DNA of 22,112 nt from a virus. The stretch lies in the IMG/VR virus record IMGVR_UViG_3300035698_031385, positions 1 to 22,112 of that record; one strand, 5' to 3'. Under the pieces are notes generated by a model. The model was given only the letters and a program-made list of their open reading frames with translations, was not told where the DNA came from and searched no databases. The translations under genes were made by a program, and so were the position numbers. Below, piece by piece: positions 15,341-22,112 of this stretch; position 1 is the first letter of the stretch; the number at the start of each line of letters is the position of its first letter.

Positions 15341-15971
15341 AATTAGTTTTTTAGATGAGATAAAAGCTACAGAAACTCATAAGAAAAAAGAAAATGAATC
15401 TAAGCAGACAATACAGCAAATAGAGGAATCTCAAAAAGCAAAACATCTAGAGAATAAAGATGATGGACTGATGACTTCTCATCATATTAGTTCTGCTAGA
15501 ACAGGAGAAGTTAATGATGAAGGAGGTCCATCTAAATATATTAAAAGCGAAAGTTCTAATACTTTGTGGGATAGTGAGAAAACTCAAAAATTATCAGAAG
15601 ATATGGATGGAAAAACTAGAATTGTTAAAGAAAAAAAAGTAATTGCTGATAATAAAAGATACGCAGAGCAAAAAAGAATAAATGATTTGGTAGAAGTGTT
15701 AAAAAGTACAGATCAAACCAAAGCCGCAGAGGTTTCTCCGTCTGGTACTTTTAGTGGTTCAAACTACCAAACCCCTACTGGTAATATGAGTATATTTGAC
15801 TCTAAAGATTTTGAGAGATTGCCCGAAAAAACTAATGGAGAGCAAGTAACTGAAGATAACAGTAATAGAAGAAGTCAGAAAGACGATTCATGGAGAGATG
15901 GGGGAAAGAGCGTAAAGGTATCTGAAATGGTATCAGGTTTTTTTGATCAATTATTGAATAAGAAAGATTAA
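15312..15971 (+). CDS. Unknown hydrophilic protein
   Basis: A 219-residue polar protein. I chose the ATG at 15312 because GGAG lies at 15302-15305, six bases upstream; the ATG at 15300 overlaps that site. A further ATG at 15324 is possible. Most of the chain is charged and probably disordered (Lys, Glu, Ser, Asn). A helix (NKRYAEQKRINDLVEVLKS) lies in the middle and an ordered-looking helix at the C-terminus (SEMVSGFFDQLLNKKD). No motif is recognised. It overlaps the previous gene by 29 bases and its stop is two bases before the GTG of the next gene, so the three are translationally coupled. Confidence 0.8.
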   Translation: MLQKMSDQHKISFLDEIKATETHKKKENESKQTIQQIEESQKAKHLENKDDGLMTSHHISSARTGEVNDEGGPSKYIKSESSNTLWDSEKTQKLSEDMDGKTRIVKEKKVIADNKRYAEQKRINDLVEVLKSTDQTKAAEVSPSGTFSGSNYQTPTGNMSIFDSKDFERLPEKTNGEQVTEDNSNRRSQKDDSWRDGGKSVKVSEMVSGFFDQLLNKKD

Positions 15972-15973
15972 TA

Positions 15974-17167
15974 GTGGTTTTTAATCTTAAAAAACAAGCT
16001 TACGGAATTATGGATGATATTTCAGAAGGGTTGGTCTTGCCACCTAATGTTAATGCTATAGATGTCCAATTTTTGTGGAATAATATTTACAAGAATAATC
16101 CAGACTTTAATTTTGCTTCTGTCCAAGATATGGTTAACAGCCTTGGAGCAGAAGGGGTAAATAGAGAGATAGCAACATGGTCTAATCCTGAGCAGATAAT
16201 GGATATTGTTCAACCAGCAGAAAATTTACAAAATGCTAATGAACAACTACAGCAAGTTTTGCAAGAAGCTAAGCCTTTTAATTTTAAAATGGCAAAAAAT
16301 AAGATATCTCAAGAGTTATTGCCTCCAATAGATACTATGGGATTAAATGATTCTTCTGAAATAATTGGAGATCAAATAGAAGAACAACAAAATATATTAT
16401 CTGTTCCTCAACCTCCATTTGAAAAAATAGAAGATTTTAGAAATTGGGCTGATAATACAGATTTAACTGTAGTTCTTCAGGCAATAATAGGACAAGAGGG
16501 AGATCATCTTAAAGAAGGCATGGAACAGTATTTTGATTTAGACGACGAAGGAGATAAGGGGATTTTAGCAGCAAGAATATTTTCAGATCCGTCTTTTCCA
16601 CTTAGAAAGGAAATAGGAATAATGGCAAGACCAAAAAGTTTTGGAGAGGTAGATGAAGCTATTAAAAAAATAGCTAAAAAAATAGTTAAAAAAAATAAAA
16701 GTAAAGTTTTTAATCTTAAAAAAACAGCACAACATAAAACTATGAACAATGTAGTTTTATGGGGACCATCTCAATCAAGGATAGATCCTTTCTTGCATCA
16801 ACCAGTCTCAGATTGGAACATTGTAGAAAGAAATAAAGGTTTTGGTCTTGTAGTTGATGATATTTGGAATATCGATTACGAAACGATATGGCGTGAGAAT
16901 ATTATGGATAAATATTCACGTCCTTATAAAGATAAAGAAGGAAATTGGGTAGGTGGGTATCTTAATAAGCGTTTTGAGATAGATAGAAATATTCCAGGGC
17001 TTAATAATATGCAATTGAAACCTGGTCAATTAAGAAGACCAATTTTGCCAGAATATGGCAATACAGAATCTCGTCTTCAATCTGCTCGAGCAGCGGGAGA
17101 GATCGAAGGAGCATATGATACTTCTAAACCTTTTAACTGGAAAGAAGCAAGTAAAAAAAAAAGTTAA
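15974..17167 (+). CDS. Modular protein with repeated FN-x-K motifs (0-frame part of a -1 frameshift gene)
   Basis: A 397-residue product read from a GTG at 15974, two bases after the previous stop. The GTG start is supported because it places the motif VFNLKKQA at residues 2-9. The same motif returns at 101-107 (PFNFKMA), 245-252 (VFNLKKTA) and 386-392 (PFNWKEA). The chain therefore divides into modules of about 99, 144 and 141 residues, plus a fourth whose body lies in the -1 frame. None of the modules is recognised; the third begins with a Trp-rich, possibly beta-structured part (VVLWGPSQSRIDPFLHQPVSDW). The 0 frame stops at TAA 17165-17167, directly after ten A residues. A -1 shift there continues into a zinc-ribbon domain. 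Confidence 0.85.
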   Translation: MVFNLKKQAYGIMDDISEGLVLPPNVNAIDVQFLWNNIYKNNPDFNFASVQDMVNSLGAEGVNREIATWSNPEQIMDIVQPAENLQNANEQLQQVLQEAKPFNFKMAKNKISQELLPPIDTMGLNDSSEIIGDQIEEQQNILSVPQPPFEKIEDFRNWADNTDLTVVLQAIIGQEGDHLKEGMEQYFDLDDEGDKGILAARIFSDPSFPLRKEIGIMARPKSFGEVDEAIKKIAKKIVKKNKSKVFNLKKTAQHKTMNNVVLWGPSQSRIDPFLHQPVSDWNIVERNKGFGLVVDDIWNIDYETIWRENIMDKYSRPYKDKEGNWVGGYLNKRFEIDRNIPGLNNMQLKPGQLRRPILPEYGNTESRLQSARAAGEIEGAYDTSKPFNWKEASKKKS

Positions 17168-17193
17168 ATAAAGAATCTCAACTCAGAGATTTT
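17153..17193 (+). promoter_or_regulatory. Probable programmed -1 ribosomal frameshift cassette
   Basis: In the 0 frame the codons read AGT AAA AAA AAA AGT TAA. This gives a heptamer A AAA AAA at 17155-17161 within a run of ten A (17153-17162). After a 10-base spacer, an 8-bp stem forms between 17172-17179 and 17186-17193 (AGAATCTC with GAGATTTT, one G-T pair) with a 6-base loop. The 0-frame stop lies inside the spacer. This layout matches known bacterial and phage -1 frameshift signals. Polymerase slippage on the A run is an alternative route to the same product. Confidence 0.7.
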
Positions 17194-17637
17194 AAAGACT
17201 TAGAACTTAAACCATTAAAATTTCCAGATGATCCCGATCCTGTTCAAAATATTACACAATGTCCATTCTGCCGGGGCTCTATCAGCGAAAAAGATGGAGT
17301 TCCTTTTTGTTCAAACTGTCAAAGAGTTGTCAACCCTATAAAGGGTAATCCTTATCCTAGAAAAGTTCCTCAAAAAGGGGAGAGATTTAAGGATTTTGGT
17401 CCTAAAGATACTATTATAACTCCTTCTATCCCAGTTTCTGCTTCAAGTAAAGATAAACTAAAAAGAAATAAAAAAGAAACTGATCTAGCTGAACATAACA
17501 TTGACACAGTGAAAGAGGTGTTTATATCAGAGCCTATTAATCAATGCACGAATATTCCAAAGAAGAAAAAAATAAATGACGATATAAGAAAAGAAGAAAT
17601 TATGAGATCGTGCGAAGATTTGGAAATAGACGGATAG
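17155..17637 (+). CDS. Zinc-ribbon domain reached by -1 frameshift from the 15974 gene
   Basis: This frame is open from 17155 to the TAG at 17635-17637 (160 codons) but has no ATG, GTG or TTG in its first 110 or so codons, so it cannot start independently in the usual way. It encodes a clear Cys4 zinc ribbon: CPFC, thirteen residues, then CSNC (about residues 36-55 of this segment). A Pro/Lys-rich tail follows. Read by a -1 shift from the upstream frame, it follows directly on the fourth FN-x-K motif, so the motif becomes the head of this module just as in the other three. The 33-base gap after the stop leads to the portal gene. A disrupted gene caused by a real or sequencing indel is the alternative. 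Confidence 0.75.
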   Translation, partial: KKKLNKESQLRDFKDLELKPLKFPDDPDPVQNITQCPFCRGSISEKDGVPFCSNCQRVVNPIKGNPYPRKVPQKGERFKDFGPKDTIITPSIPVSASSKDKLKRNKKETDLAEHNIDTVKEVFISEPINQCTNIPKKKKINDDIRKEEIMRSCEDLEIDG

Positions 17638-17670
17638 AAGAAAATATAATTTTTAAAAAGAAGGTAAAAA

Positions 17671-20600
17671 ATGGCTAAATTTATATTACCAGATGATTCT
17701 CCTCAAAATAAAAAAAGGATGGTAGCTGCTTCAGGAGGATATTCTGCTAGTGAAACTTCCATTACTAACAAAAAAGCAGATCATAGTTTTGCTCATTCTA
17801 CTACTGCTTATCTTCCAATAATAAAAAATGCTCAAGATGCAGGATCCGGTGCTAATGTAGCAATGACTCAGCCGATGTTTTTTAGTCCATTACATACCCC
17901 CCAAAATTGGCAAATAGCCAGCCGCCGGAGAGAGATTATGCAATGGAGTTTTATAGAACCTTGCTTTATCACATCTTATGAAGATTTTTCTTTAATCCCC
18001 ATAGCAGATTTTATTGACAATACAGATAAAATATATATACAAAATGGGAAAGGAGAAAAATCGTTAGTAGATAAGACGGCGAAAAGACATATAAAAAAGA
18101 AAGCTAATAAAATAAAAGTTCTGGGGATACCTGAGTATTTACAAATTACAAATGATCATAACTGTATGATTATAAAAAAAGAAGAAGTTGAATGTGGAAA
18201 ATCATACAATGCTAAAAAATGTGTTATTAATTATAGTTCTGCTACTTGCAAAAGGATTAAATGTAATTTTTCTGTGAATAGAGAATATGAAATATCTAAA
18301 GTAAAAGCAAAAGATATAAAAAAAGGTGATTATGTTTTAATACCATTTAATAAAGAAGTAAAAAAAAGTGTTATTAAAGATATAAATCAAGCTAGATTTG
18401 CAGGTCATTTAGCTTCAGATGGATGTGTATCTTCTTGTGGGTGTGTTTCTATTTGTATGAATACTTCAGAAATAAATGATGTTTATCCATTTGTTGGTCC
18501 TATTTTTGATAGTTTTGGATGTGCAAATACTGTAGTTCGTAGAGATAAAAAATTAGCTAGCATAAGATCTTCTAAAAAAGGCATTTATAATTTTTCTCAT
18601 AAAATTATAAAAAGCAAAGGAAGAAATAAAAAATTTACTAAAGAAGTTGTATTTTTAGATCCTAAATTACAAAAACATGTTTTAGGAGCATATATACAAT
18701 CTGATGGACATTACAACAAAATAAATAAAAATATAGAAATTACAACATATTCTCCCCACCTGGCGAATCAGTTATTAATGATGTTTTTTAGATGTAATAT
18801 TCTAGCAAGATCTAATAAACAAAAAATTAGTTCCTCTGTTAAAACATTTAGGACTGATAATACTCATAGATATATAGTTTCTATTCCATCTAGTGAATGT
18901 GAAAAAATAAAAGAATATGTTCCGGGGAAGATAAACAAAGAAGAAAAATTTAAAAGTAAAGGTGCTAATAATAGATTTTTTTATAAGAACTATGTTGTTT
19001 CTCCTGTAGTTTTTAATGAAGAATTTGATTATGAAGGAAATGTTTATGATGTAAGAGAACCTAAAACTAATACTGTTGTAGCAAATGGAGTGAGTATTTA
19101 TCAATGTAGATTCTACTACTGTTTTACTCCAGAAAATCTAGTGCTAATGGCCGATGGCACAGAGAAGCAAATCTCTACCATACAAAAAGGGGAAAAAGTA
19201 ATTAATGGAGGGGGAGGAGTTAGTGTAGTTAAAAAAGTTCATAAAAGAGAAATTTCAGAAAATATTAGAAAAATAGAAGTAGAAGATATTGATAATGAAA
19301 TTTCCACAACTGTTAATCATGAAATATTAAAAGTTGGAGAAGATTTAAAAGAAGAGCTAATAGAGTCTAAAAATTTAAAAATAGGAGATAAATTATACAT
19401 ATGGTCTAAAGATTTATCGTCTCACAATAACAGAAGCATTACATCTATAAAAGAAGAATATTATGAGGGAGAAGTGTTTGACTTAGAATTAGATGGAGTT
19501 CATAGTTATTGTGTTAATAGATGTGTAGTTCATAATTCTAATGAACCAAAAGTAGCAGCAGGTGTAGATTTTTATTGCTTTGACCCTTCAACTAAAATTT
19601 TAATGGCAGATAATACTAAAAAAGATATTCAAAACGTAAAAGAAGGAGAAGCTGTAAGATCTCATGATGGTTCTTTTAATGTTGTTGAAAAAGTTCACAA
19701 AAGAGAAACTAATGAAGAAATGTTAGAGGTAGTAATAAATAATAATGAACTATTAAAAATTACAAAAGGACATGAAGTACTAACAGAAAAAGATGGAGAA
19801 ATTAAATTTGTAGAAATAAATATTCTCAAGGAGGGAGACTTTTTATTAACCCCTATAAATTATGAGGGAAATGAAGATGAATATATTTATAGAAAAATAA
19901 AGAACATAAAATCTTATTATTATAATGGGAAAGTTTACGATTTAACAATTTCTAATAAAAGTAGTTATATAGCTAATAGTATTGCTGTTCATAATTCTAA
20001 TTTCTCTATGAATGGTTTTAAATTAGAATGCAAATCAAGAAAAATATTAAAATTTTATGAAAAACTAGTAGAAAAGTTAGAATTGCCAGAAAAGTTAAAT
20101 TCTATTAGTCATGAATATTTTTTGTTAGGCGATGTTTTTCCTTTTCTTGAGATAGAATGTCCAAAGTGTTTGGGAACGTGCAGGACAGAGGATAGAGAAC
20201 TGTGTAATCATCCAGATGGGTCGTTTAAAAATATAAAACTAATGAATCCTGATTATATAGATGTTAAAGATAATCCTATTGCAAGTGATCCAGAATATTA
20301 TTTAATTCCAGACGAAGAATTAAAGATGTTAGTTACTATGAAAGAACCAAGAAGCGCTTATAATACTCTTCCTAAAGCTATGATAGATTTAATTGCTAGT
20401 GGACAACTTATTCCTTTATCTTCTAGGAATATTAGTCATCTTAAACACAATGCTAGCGATTATGGTACTTATGGTACATCTCTATTACAAAGATTATTTA
20501 CTGTTTTAGCATATAAAACAAAAATGATGACTGCTAACTGGATAATTGCTGAAAGACTAATATTGCCGGTTAGGGTTGTTAAGGTGGGAGATAAAGATCG

Positions 20601-22112
20601 TCCTGCCACAGATGCAGATTTACAAGATGTTCAAAATCAATTAGCAGCAGTCGCTAACGATCCTAATTTAGCTATTGTAACTCATCATGCATTTGACTAC
20701 GATTGGGCTGGACCAGCAGGTAAGATTCACAATATTACACAAGAATTAGAAGAAGTGGGAAAAGAAATACTTGATGGTTTAATGCTTAATCAGGCTATTT
20801 TGAACGGGGATGCAGCGGGATATACCTGCCTGAGTTCTGATACTCTTACCTTAACTGATTCTGGTTTTAAATATTATTGGGAAATAGATGAGAAAAAAGA
20901 TAAAGTTGCTTGTTATAATCCCGATACTAAAAAAATAGAATATCATCTTCCGTATGAAAAAGTAGTATATGATCATGAAGGAGATATGATACATTTTAAT
21001 ACTAGCAGAATTGATATTTTAGCGACTCCTAATCACAGAATGTGGAGTGCTAAGAGAGGTTCTGATGGATATAGACTTATAAGAGCAGAAGATGTCCGTT
21101 CTAGAGCTAAATTTATAGGAAGAGTTAATGGATATGAAGGAGAGTATCAAAAATTAGTTCAAATAGGAGAAGAAGAATATTCTATTTATGATTATTGTAA
21201 ATTAGTTGGGTACTATGTTTCTGAAGGATATCCAAGTAGTTATAAATTAAAAAATGGGAAAAAAGAATTAAAAAGTGTAGTGATATGTCAAAATAAAGAC
21301 GGAAAAGCTAGAAATGATATAGAAAATTTGTTTACAAATATGTTTGTTACTTATAAGTCAAGTGATACTGCTATTGGAAAAAATAAACCAGATTTAGCTC
21401 AACATTTAAGTGATGATTTCGGAAAAGGATCTATTAATAAAAAACTTTCTTCTTTTGTTAAAAATCTTTCTCCAGAATGTTTAGAAATAGTATTGGAAGC
21501 AATGATAAATGGAGATGGTTGTGAAAGAGGAAAGTACAAAGCTTATTATACTAGCAGTAAGCAATTAGCACAAGATTGTGCAGAAATAGCATTTAAGTGT
21601 GGGCATATAGTTTCTATTAGCGAACATAATAAAAAACTAACCTCAAAAAAATATTTTAATAAAAAAGGATATGAATATAAAACTAATTATCAACCGTATG
21701 TAGTTTATATTTCTCAAGGGAGGAAAGGAAGAAATCCTGCCTTAGAAAGTAAAGATAAAAAATATAAAGGAAGAGAAATAACAAGAGTTCCTTATAAAGG
21801 AAAGATATACTGTTTTTCTGTGCCCCATGAATTGTTTGTTACCATGAGAAATGGAAAAATTACTATTCAAGGAAACTCTGCACAAGTAGGAATTGAAGTT
21901 CTTATTAGAAGATTAGATAACTGGAGAAACAAATTAAAACTATGGGTTGAAAAAAGAATATTTAGACCAGTTGCTATGATGCAAGGTTTTATAGATGAAG
22001 AAGAATCTAAGATAGTTGGAGAACCAATCTATCTCTATCCTGAATTAACTTGGAATGATTTGCAATTAAGAGATAAAACTAATAGAATTCAAACATTAAT
22101 GCAAATGTATGA
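17671..22112 (+). CDS. Portal protein with four inteins (3' end beyond window)
   Basis: The portal forms the dodecameric ring at the capsid vertex through which DNA passes and on which TerL docks. The frame is open without a stop from the ATG at 17671 to the window edge (1480 codons). Four inteins lie at 17947-19104, 19120-19536, 19576-19995 and 20827-21876. Removing them leaves 465 visible extein residues. These read as a typical portal: FFSPLHTPQNWQIASRRRE, WCRFYYSNEPKVAAGVDFYS, then ISHEYFLLGDVFPFLEIE, YGTYGTSLLQRLF and IAERLILPVRVVKVG. The C-terminal visible part is SAQVGIEVLIRRLDNW ... IFRPVAMMQGF. A Cys cluster (CPKCLGTC ... CNHPDG, 20158-20220) sits in the extein after the early alpha/beta part. 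A purine-rich AAGAAGG at 17658-17664 serves as ribosome binding site. Intein sites fall in conserved positions. Confidence 0.95.
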   Translation, partial: MAKFILPDDSPQNKKRMVAASGGYSASETSITNKKADHSFAHSTTAYLPIIKNAQDAGSGANVAMTQPMFFSPLHTPQNWQIASRRREIMQWSFIEPCFITSYEDFSLIPIADFIDNTDKIYIQNGKGEKSLVDKTAKRHIKKKANKIKVLGIPEYLQITNDHNCMIIKKEEVECGKSYNAKKCVINYSSATCKRIKCNFSVNREYEISKVKAKDIKKGDYVLIPFNKEVKKSVIKDINQARFAGHLASDGCVSSCGCVSICMNTSEINDVYPFVGPIFDSFGCANTVVRRDKKLASIRSSKKGIYNFSHKIIKSKGRNKKFTKEVVFLDPKLQKHVLGAYIQSDGHYNKINKNIEITTYSPHLANQLLMMFFRCNILARSNKQKISSSVKTFRTDNTHRYIVSIPSSECEKIKEYVPGKINKEEKFKSKGANNRFFYKNYVVSPVVFNEEFDYEGNVYDVREPKTNTVVANGVSIYQCRFYYCFTPENLVLMADGTEKQISTIQKGEKVINGGGGVSVVKKVHKREISENIRKIEVEDIDNEISTTVNHEILKVGEDLKEELIESKNLKIGDKLYIWSKDLSSHNNRSITSIKEEYYEGEVFDLELDGVHSYCVNRCVVHNSNEPKVAAGVDFYCFDPSTKILMADNTKKDIQNVKEGEAVRSHDGSFNVVEKVHKRETNEEMLEVVINNNELLKITKGHEVLTEKDGEIKFVEINILKEGDFLLTPINYEGNEDEYIYRKIKNIKSYYYNGKVYDLTISNKSSYIANSIAVHNSNFSMNGFKLECKSRKILKFYEKLVEKLELPEKLNSISHEYFLLGDVFPFLEIECPKCLGTCRTEDRELCNHPDGSFKNIKLMNPDYIDVKDNPIASDPEYYLIPDEELKMLVTMKEPRSAYNTLPKAMIDLIASGQLIPLSSRNISHLKHNASDYGTYGTSLLQRLFTVLAYKTKMMTANWIIAERLILPVRVVKVGDKDRPATDADLQDVQNQLAAVANDPNLAIVTHHAFDYDWAGPAGKIHNITQELEEVGKEILDGLMLNQAILNGDAAGYTCLSSDTLTLTDSGFKYYWEIDEKKDKVACYNPDTKKIEYHLPYEKVVYDHEGDMIHFNTSRIDILATPNHRMWSAKRGSDGYRLIRAEDVRSRAKFIGRVNGYEGEYQKLVQIGEEEYSIYDYCKLVGYYVSEGYPSSYKLKNGKKELKSVVICQNKDGKARNDIENLFTNMFVTYKSSDTAIGKNKPDLAQHLSDDFGKGSINKKLSSFVKNLSPECLEIVLEAMINGDGCERGKYKAYYTSSKQLAQDCAEIAFKCGHIVSISEHNKKLTSKKYFNKKGYEYKTNYQPYVVYISQGRKGRNPALESKDKKYKGREITRVPYKGKIYCFSVPHELFVTMRNGKITIQGNSAQVGIEVLIRRLDNWRNKLKLWVEKRIFRPVAMMQGFIDEEESKIVGEPIYLYPELTWNDLQLRDKTNRIQTLMQMY
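17947..19104 (+). mobile_element. Portal intein 1: LAGLIDADG type, non-canonical ends (Ser1 ... Tyr-Gln)
   Basis: A 386-residue intein. I place the start at Ser (AGT at 17947), because this alone restores QW/CRFYY, the portal motif WCR-FY. SFIEPCFITSYEDF then fits block A. Block B is ITNDHNC (T-N-D-H). The endonuclease motifs are FAGHLASDG and VLGAYIQSDG, both with their Asp. The C-terminal part is VYDVREPKTNTVVANGVSIYQ, followed by Cys+1. The last residue is Gln instead of Asn and the penultimate is Tyr instead of His. Gln-ending inteins are known but uncommon. If Cys at 17962 were the start, five extra residues would remain in the portal. Confidence 0.88.
19120..19536 (+). other. Portal intein 2: mini-intein, no endonuclease
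   Basis: A 139-residue splicing-only intein. Block A is CFTPENLVLMADGTEKQIS, block B is TTVNH, block F is EVFDLELDGVHSYCVNR and the end is VVHN followed by Ser+1. There is no room for an endonuclease. It starts only five codons after intein 1 (exteins CRFYY). It shares layout and a VV-KVHKRE segment with intein 3. Confidence 0.92.
19576..19995 (+). other. Portal intein 3: mini-intein, no endonuclease
   Basis: A 140-residue splicing-only intein. Block A is CFDPSTKILMADNTKKDI, block B is ITKGH, block F is KVYDLTISNKSSYIANS and the end is AVHN followed by Ser+1. The terminal residues are canonical (His-Asn). It lies thirteen extein residues (SNEPKVAAGVDFY) after intein 2 and is clearly similar to it in length, block A (CF-P ... 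LMAD) and the VHKRE segment. Confidence 0.92.
20827..21876 (+). mobile_element. Portal intein 4: LAGLIDADG type
   Basis: A 350-residue intein inserted between GDAAGYT and SAQVGIEV of the portal. Block A is CLSSDTLTLTDSGF. Block B is LATPNHRMW (T-P-N-H). The endonuclease motifs are LVGYYVSEG (acid Glu) and LEAMINGDG (acid Asp). Block F is IYCFSVPHELFVTMRNG. It ends IQGN followed by Ser+1, so the penultimate residue is Gly rather than His, a known variant. The restored extein, GYTSAQVGIEVLIRRL, matches the conserved late portal helix. Confidence 0.93.

Noticed and set aside
17962-17964. Cys as the first residue of portal intein 1
   Set aside because: Splicing from this Cys would leave the extra residues SFIEP in the conserved WCR-FY portal motif. 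Ser at 17947 restores the motif exactly.
18802-19104. Minus-strand 100-codon frame
   Set aside because: It lies opposite portal intein 1, whose coding frame is well supported; the composition is that of reversed Lys/Asn codons.
1-22112. CRISPR array, transposase or restriction-modification system
   Set aside because: No regularly spaced repeats and no recognisable transposase, methyltransferase or Cas motifs on either strand.

Overview
The window is part of the genome of an AT-rich tailed double-stranded DNA phage (Caudoviricetes-like) or a closely related prophage. The direct evidence is a large terminase subunit (TerL) and a portal protein on the same strand, surrounded by small compact genes. 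All convincing genes are on the + strand. Standard stop codons (TAA, TAG, TGA) are all used. Many genes have GGAG-type Shine-Dalgarno sites, which points to a bacterial host, but I cannot name the host. I see no tRNA, rRNA, CRISPR array or transposase.

Layout. 1-438 is the 3' end of an unrecognised gene. 448-3540 encodes TerL, interrupted by a 389-residue intein. 3606-5079 holds three small genes of unknown function, closed by a strong intrinsic terminator. 5206-6996 holds a lysine-rich protein and a second unknown. 7159-8079 is a free-standing HNH endonuclease gene with its own putative promoter. 8095-11436 is a run of small accessory genes: an HD-like/DUF5662-like protein, a RyR-like small protein, a winged-helix-like protein, a tiny RG-rich protein, a DUF192 protein and several unknowns. 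This run contains two copies of a 91-bp direct repeat that carries a hairpin and a ribosome binding site. 11480-15971 encodes a 761-residue multidomain protein (WYL-like fold plus a calcium-loop motif) and three hydrophilic proteins. 15974-17637 appears to be one protein made by -1 frameshifting, in which four segments each begin with the same FN-x-K motif and the last carries a zinc ribbon. 17671 to the window end is the portal gene, which contains four inteins.

The most striking feature is the load of protein introns in the packaging motor. Five inteins (1404 codons) interrupt just two genes, TerL and portal. In the portal, inteins 1 and 2 are separated by only five extein residues, and inteins 2 and 3 by thirteen. 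Removing all four restores the portal family motif WCRFYYSNEPKVAAGVDFYS. The TerL intein sits directly after the catalytic Asp-Asp pair of the nuclease domain, so a working motor should require splicing of both proteins. Two other signals deserve attention: a recurring aromatic/FN-x-K motif at the N-termini of several proteins and at internal module boundaries, and a textbook -1 frameshift cassette (A AAA AAA, about 10 nt spacer, 8-bp hairpin) that adds the zinc ribbon.
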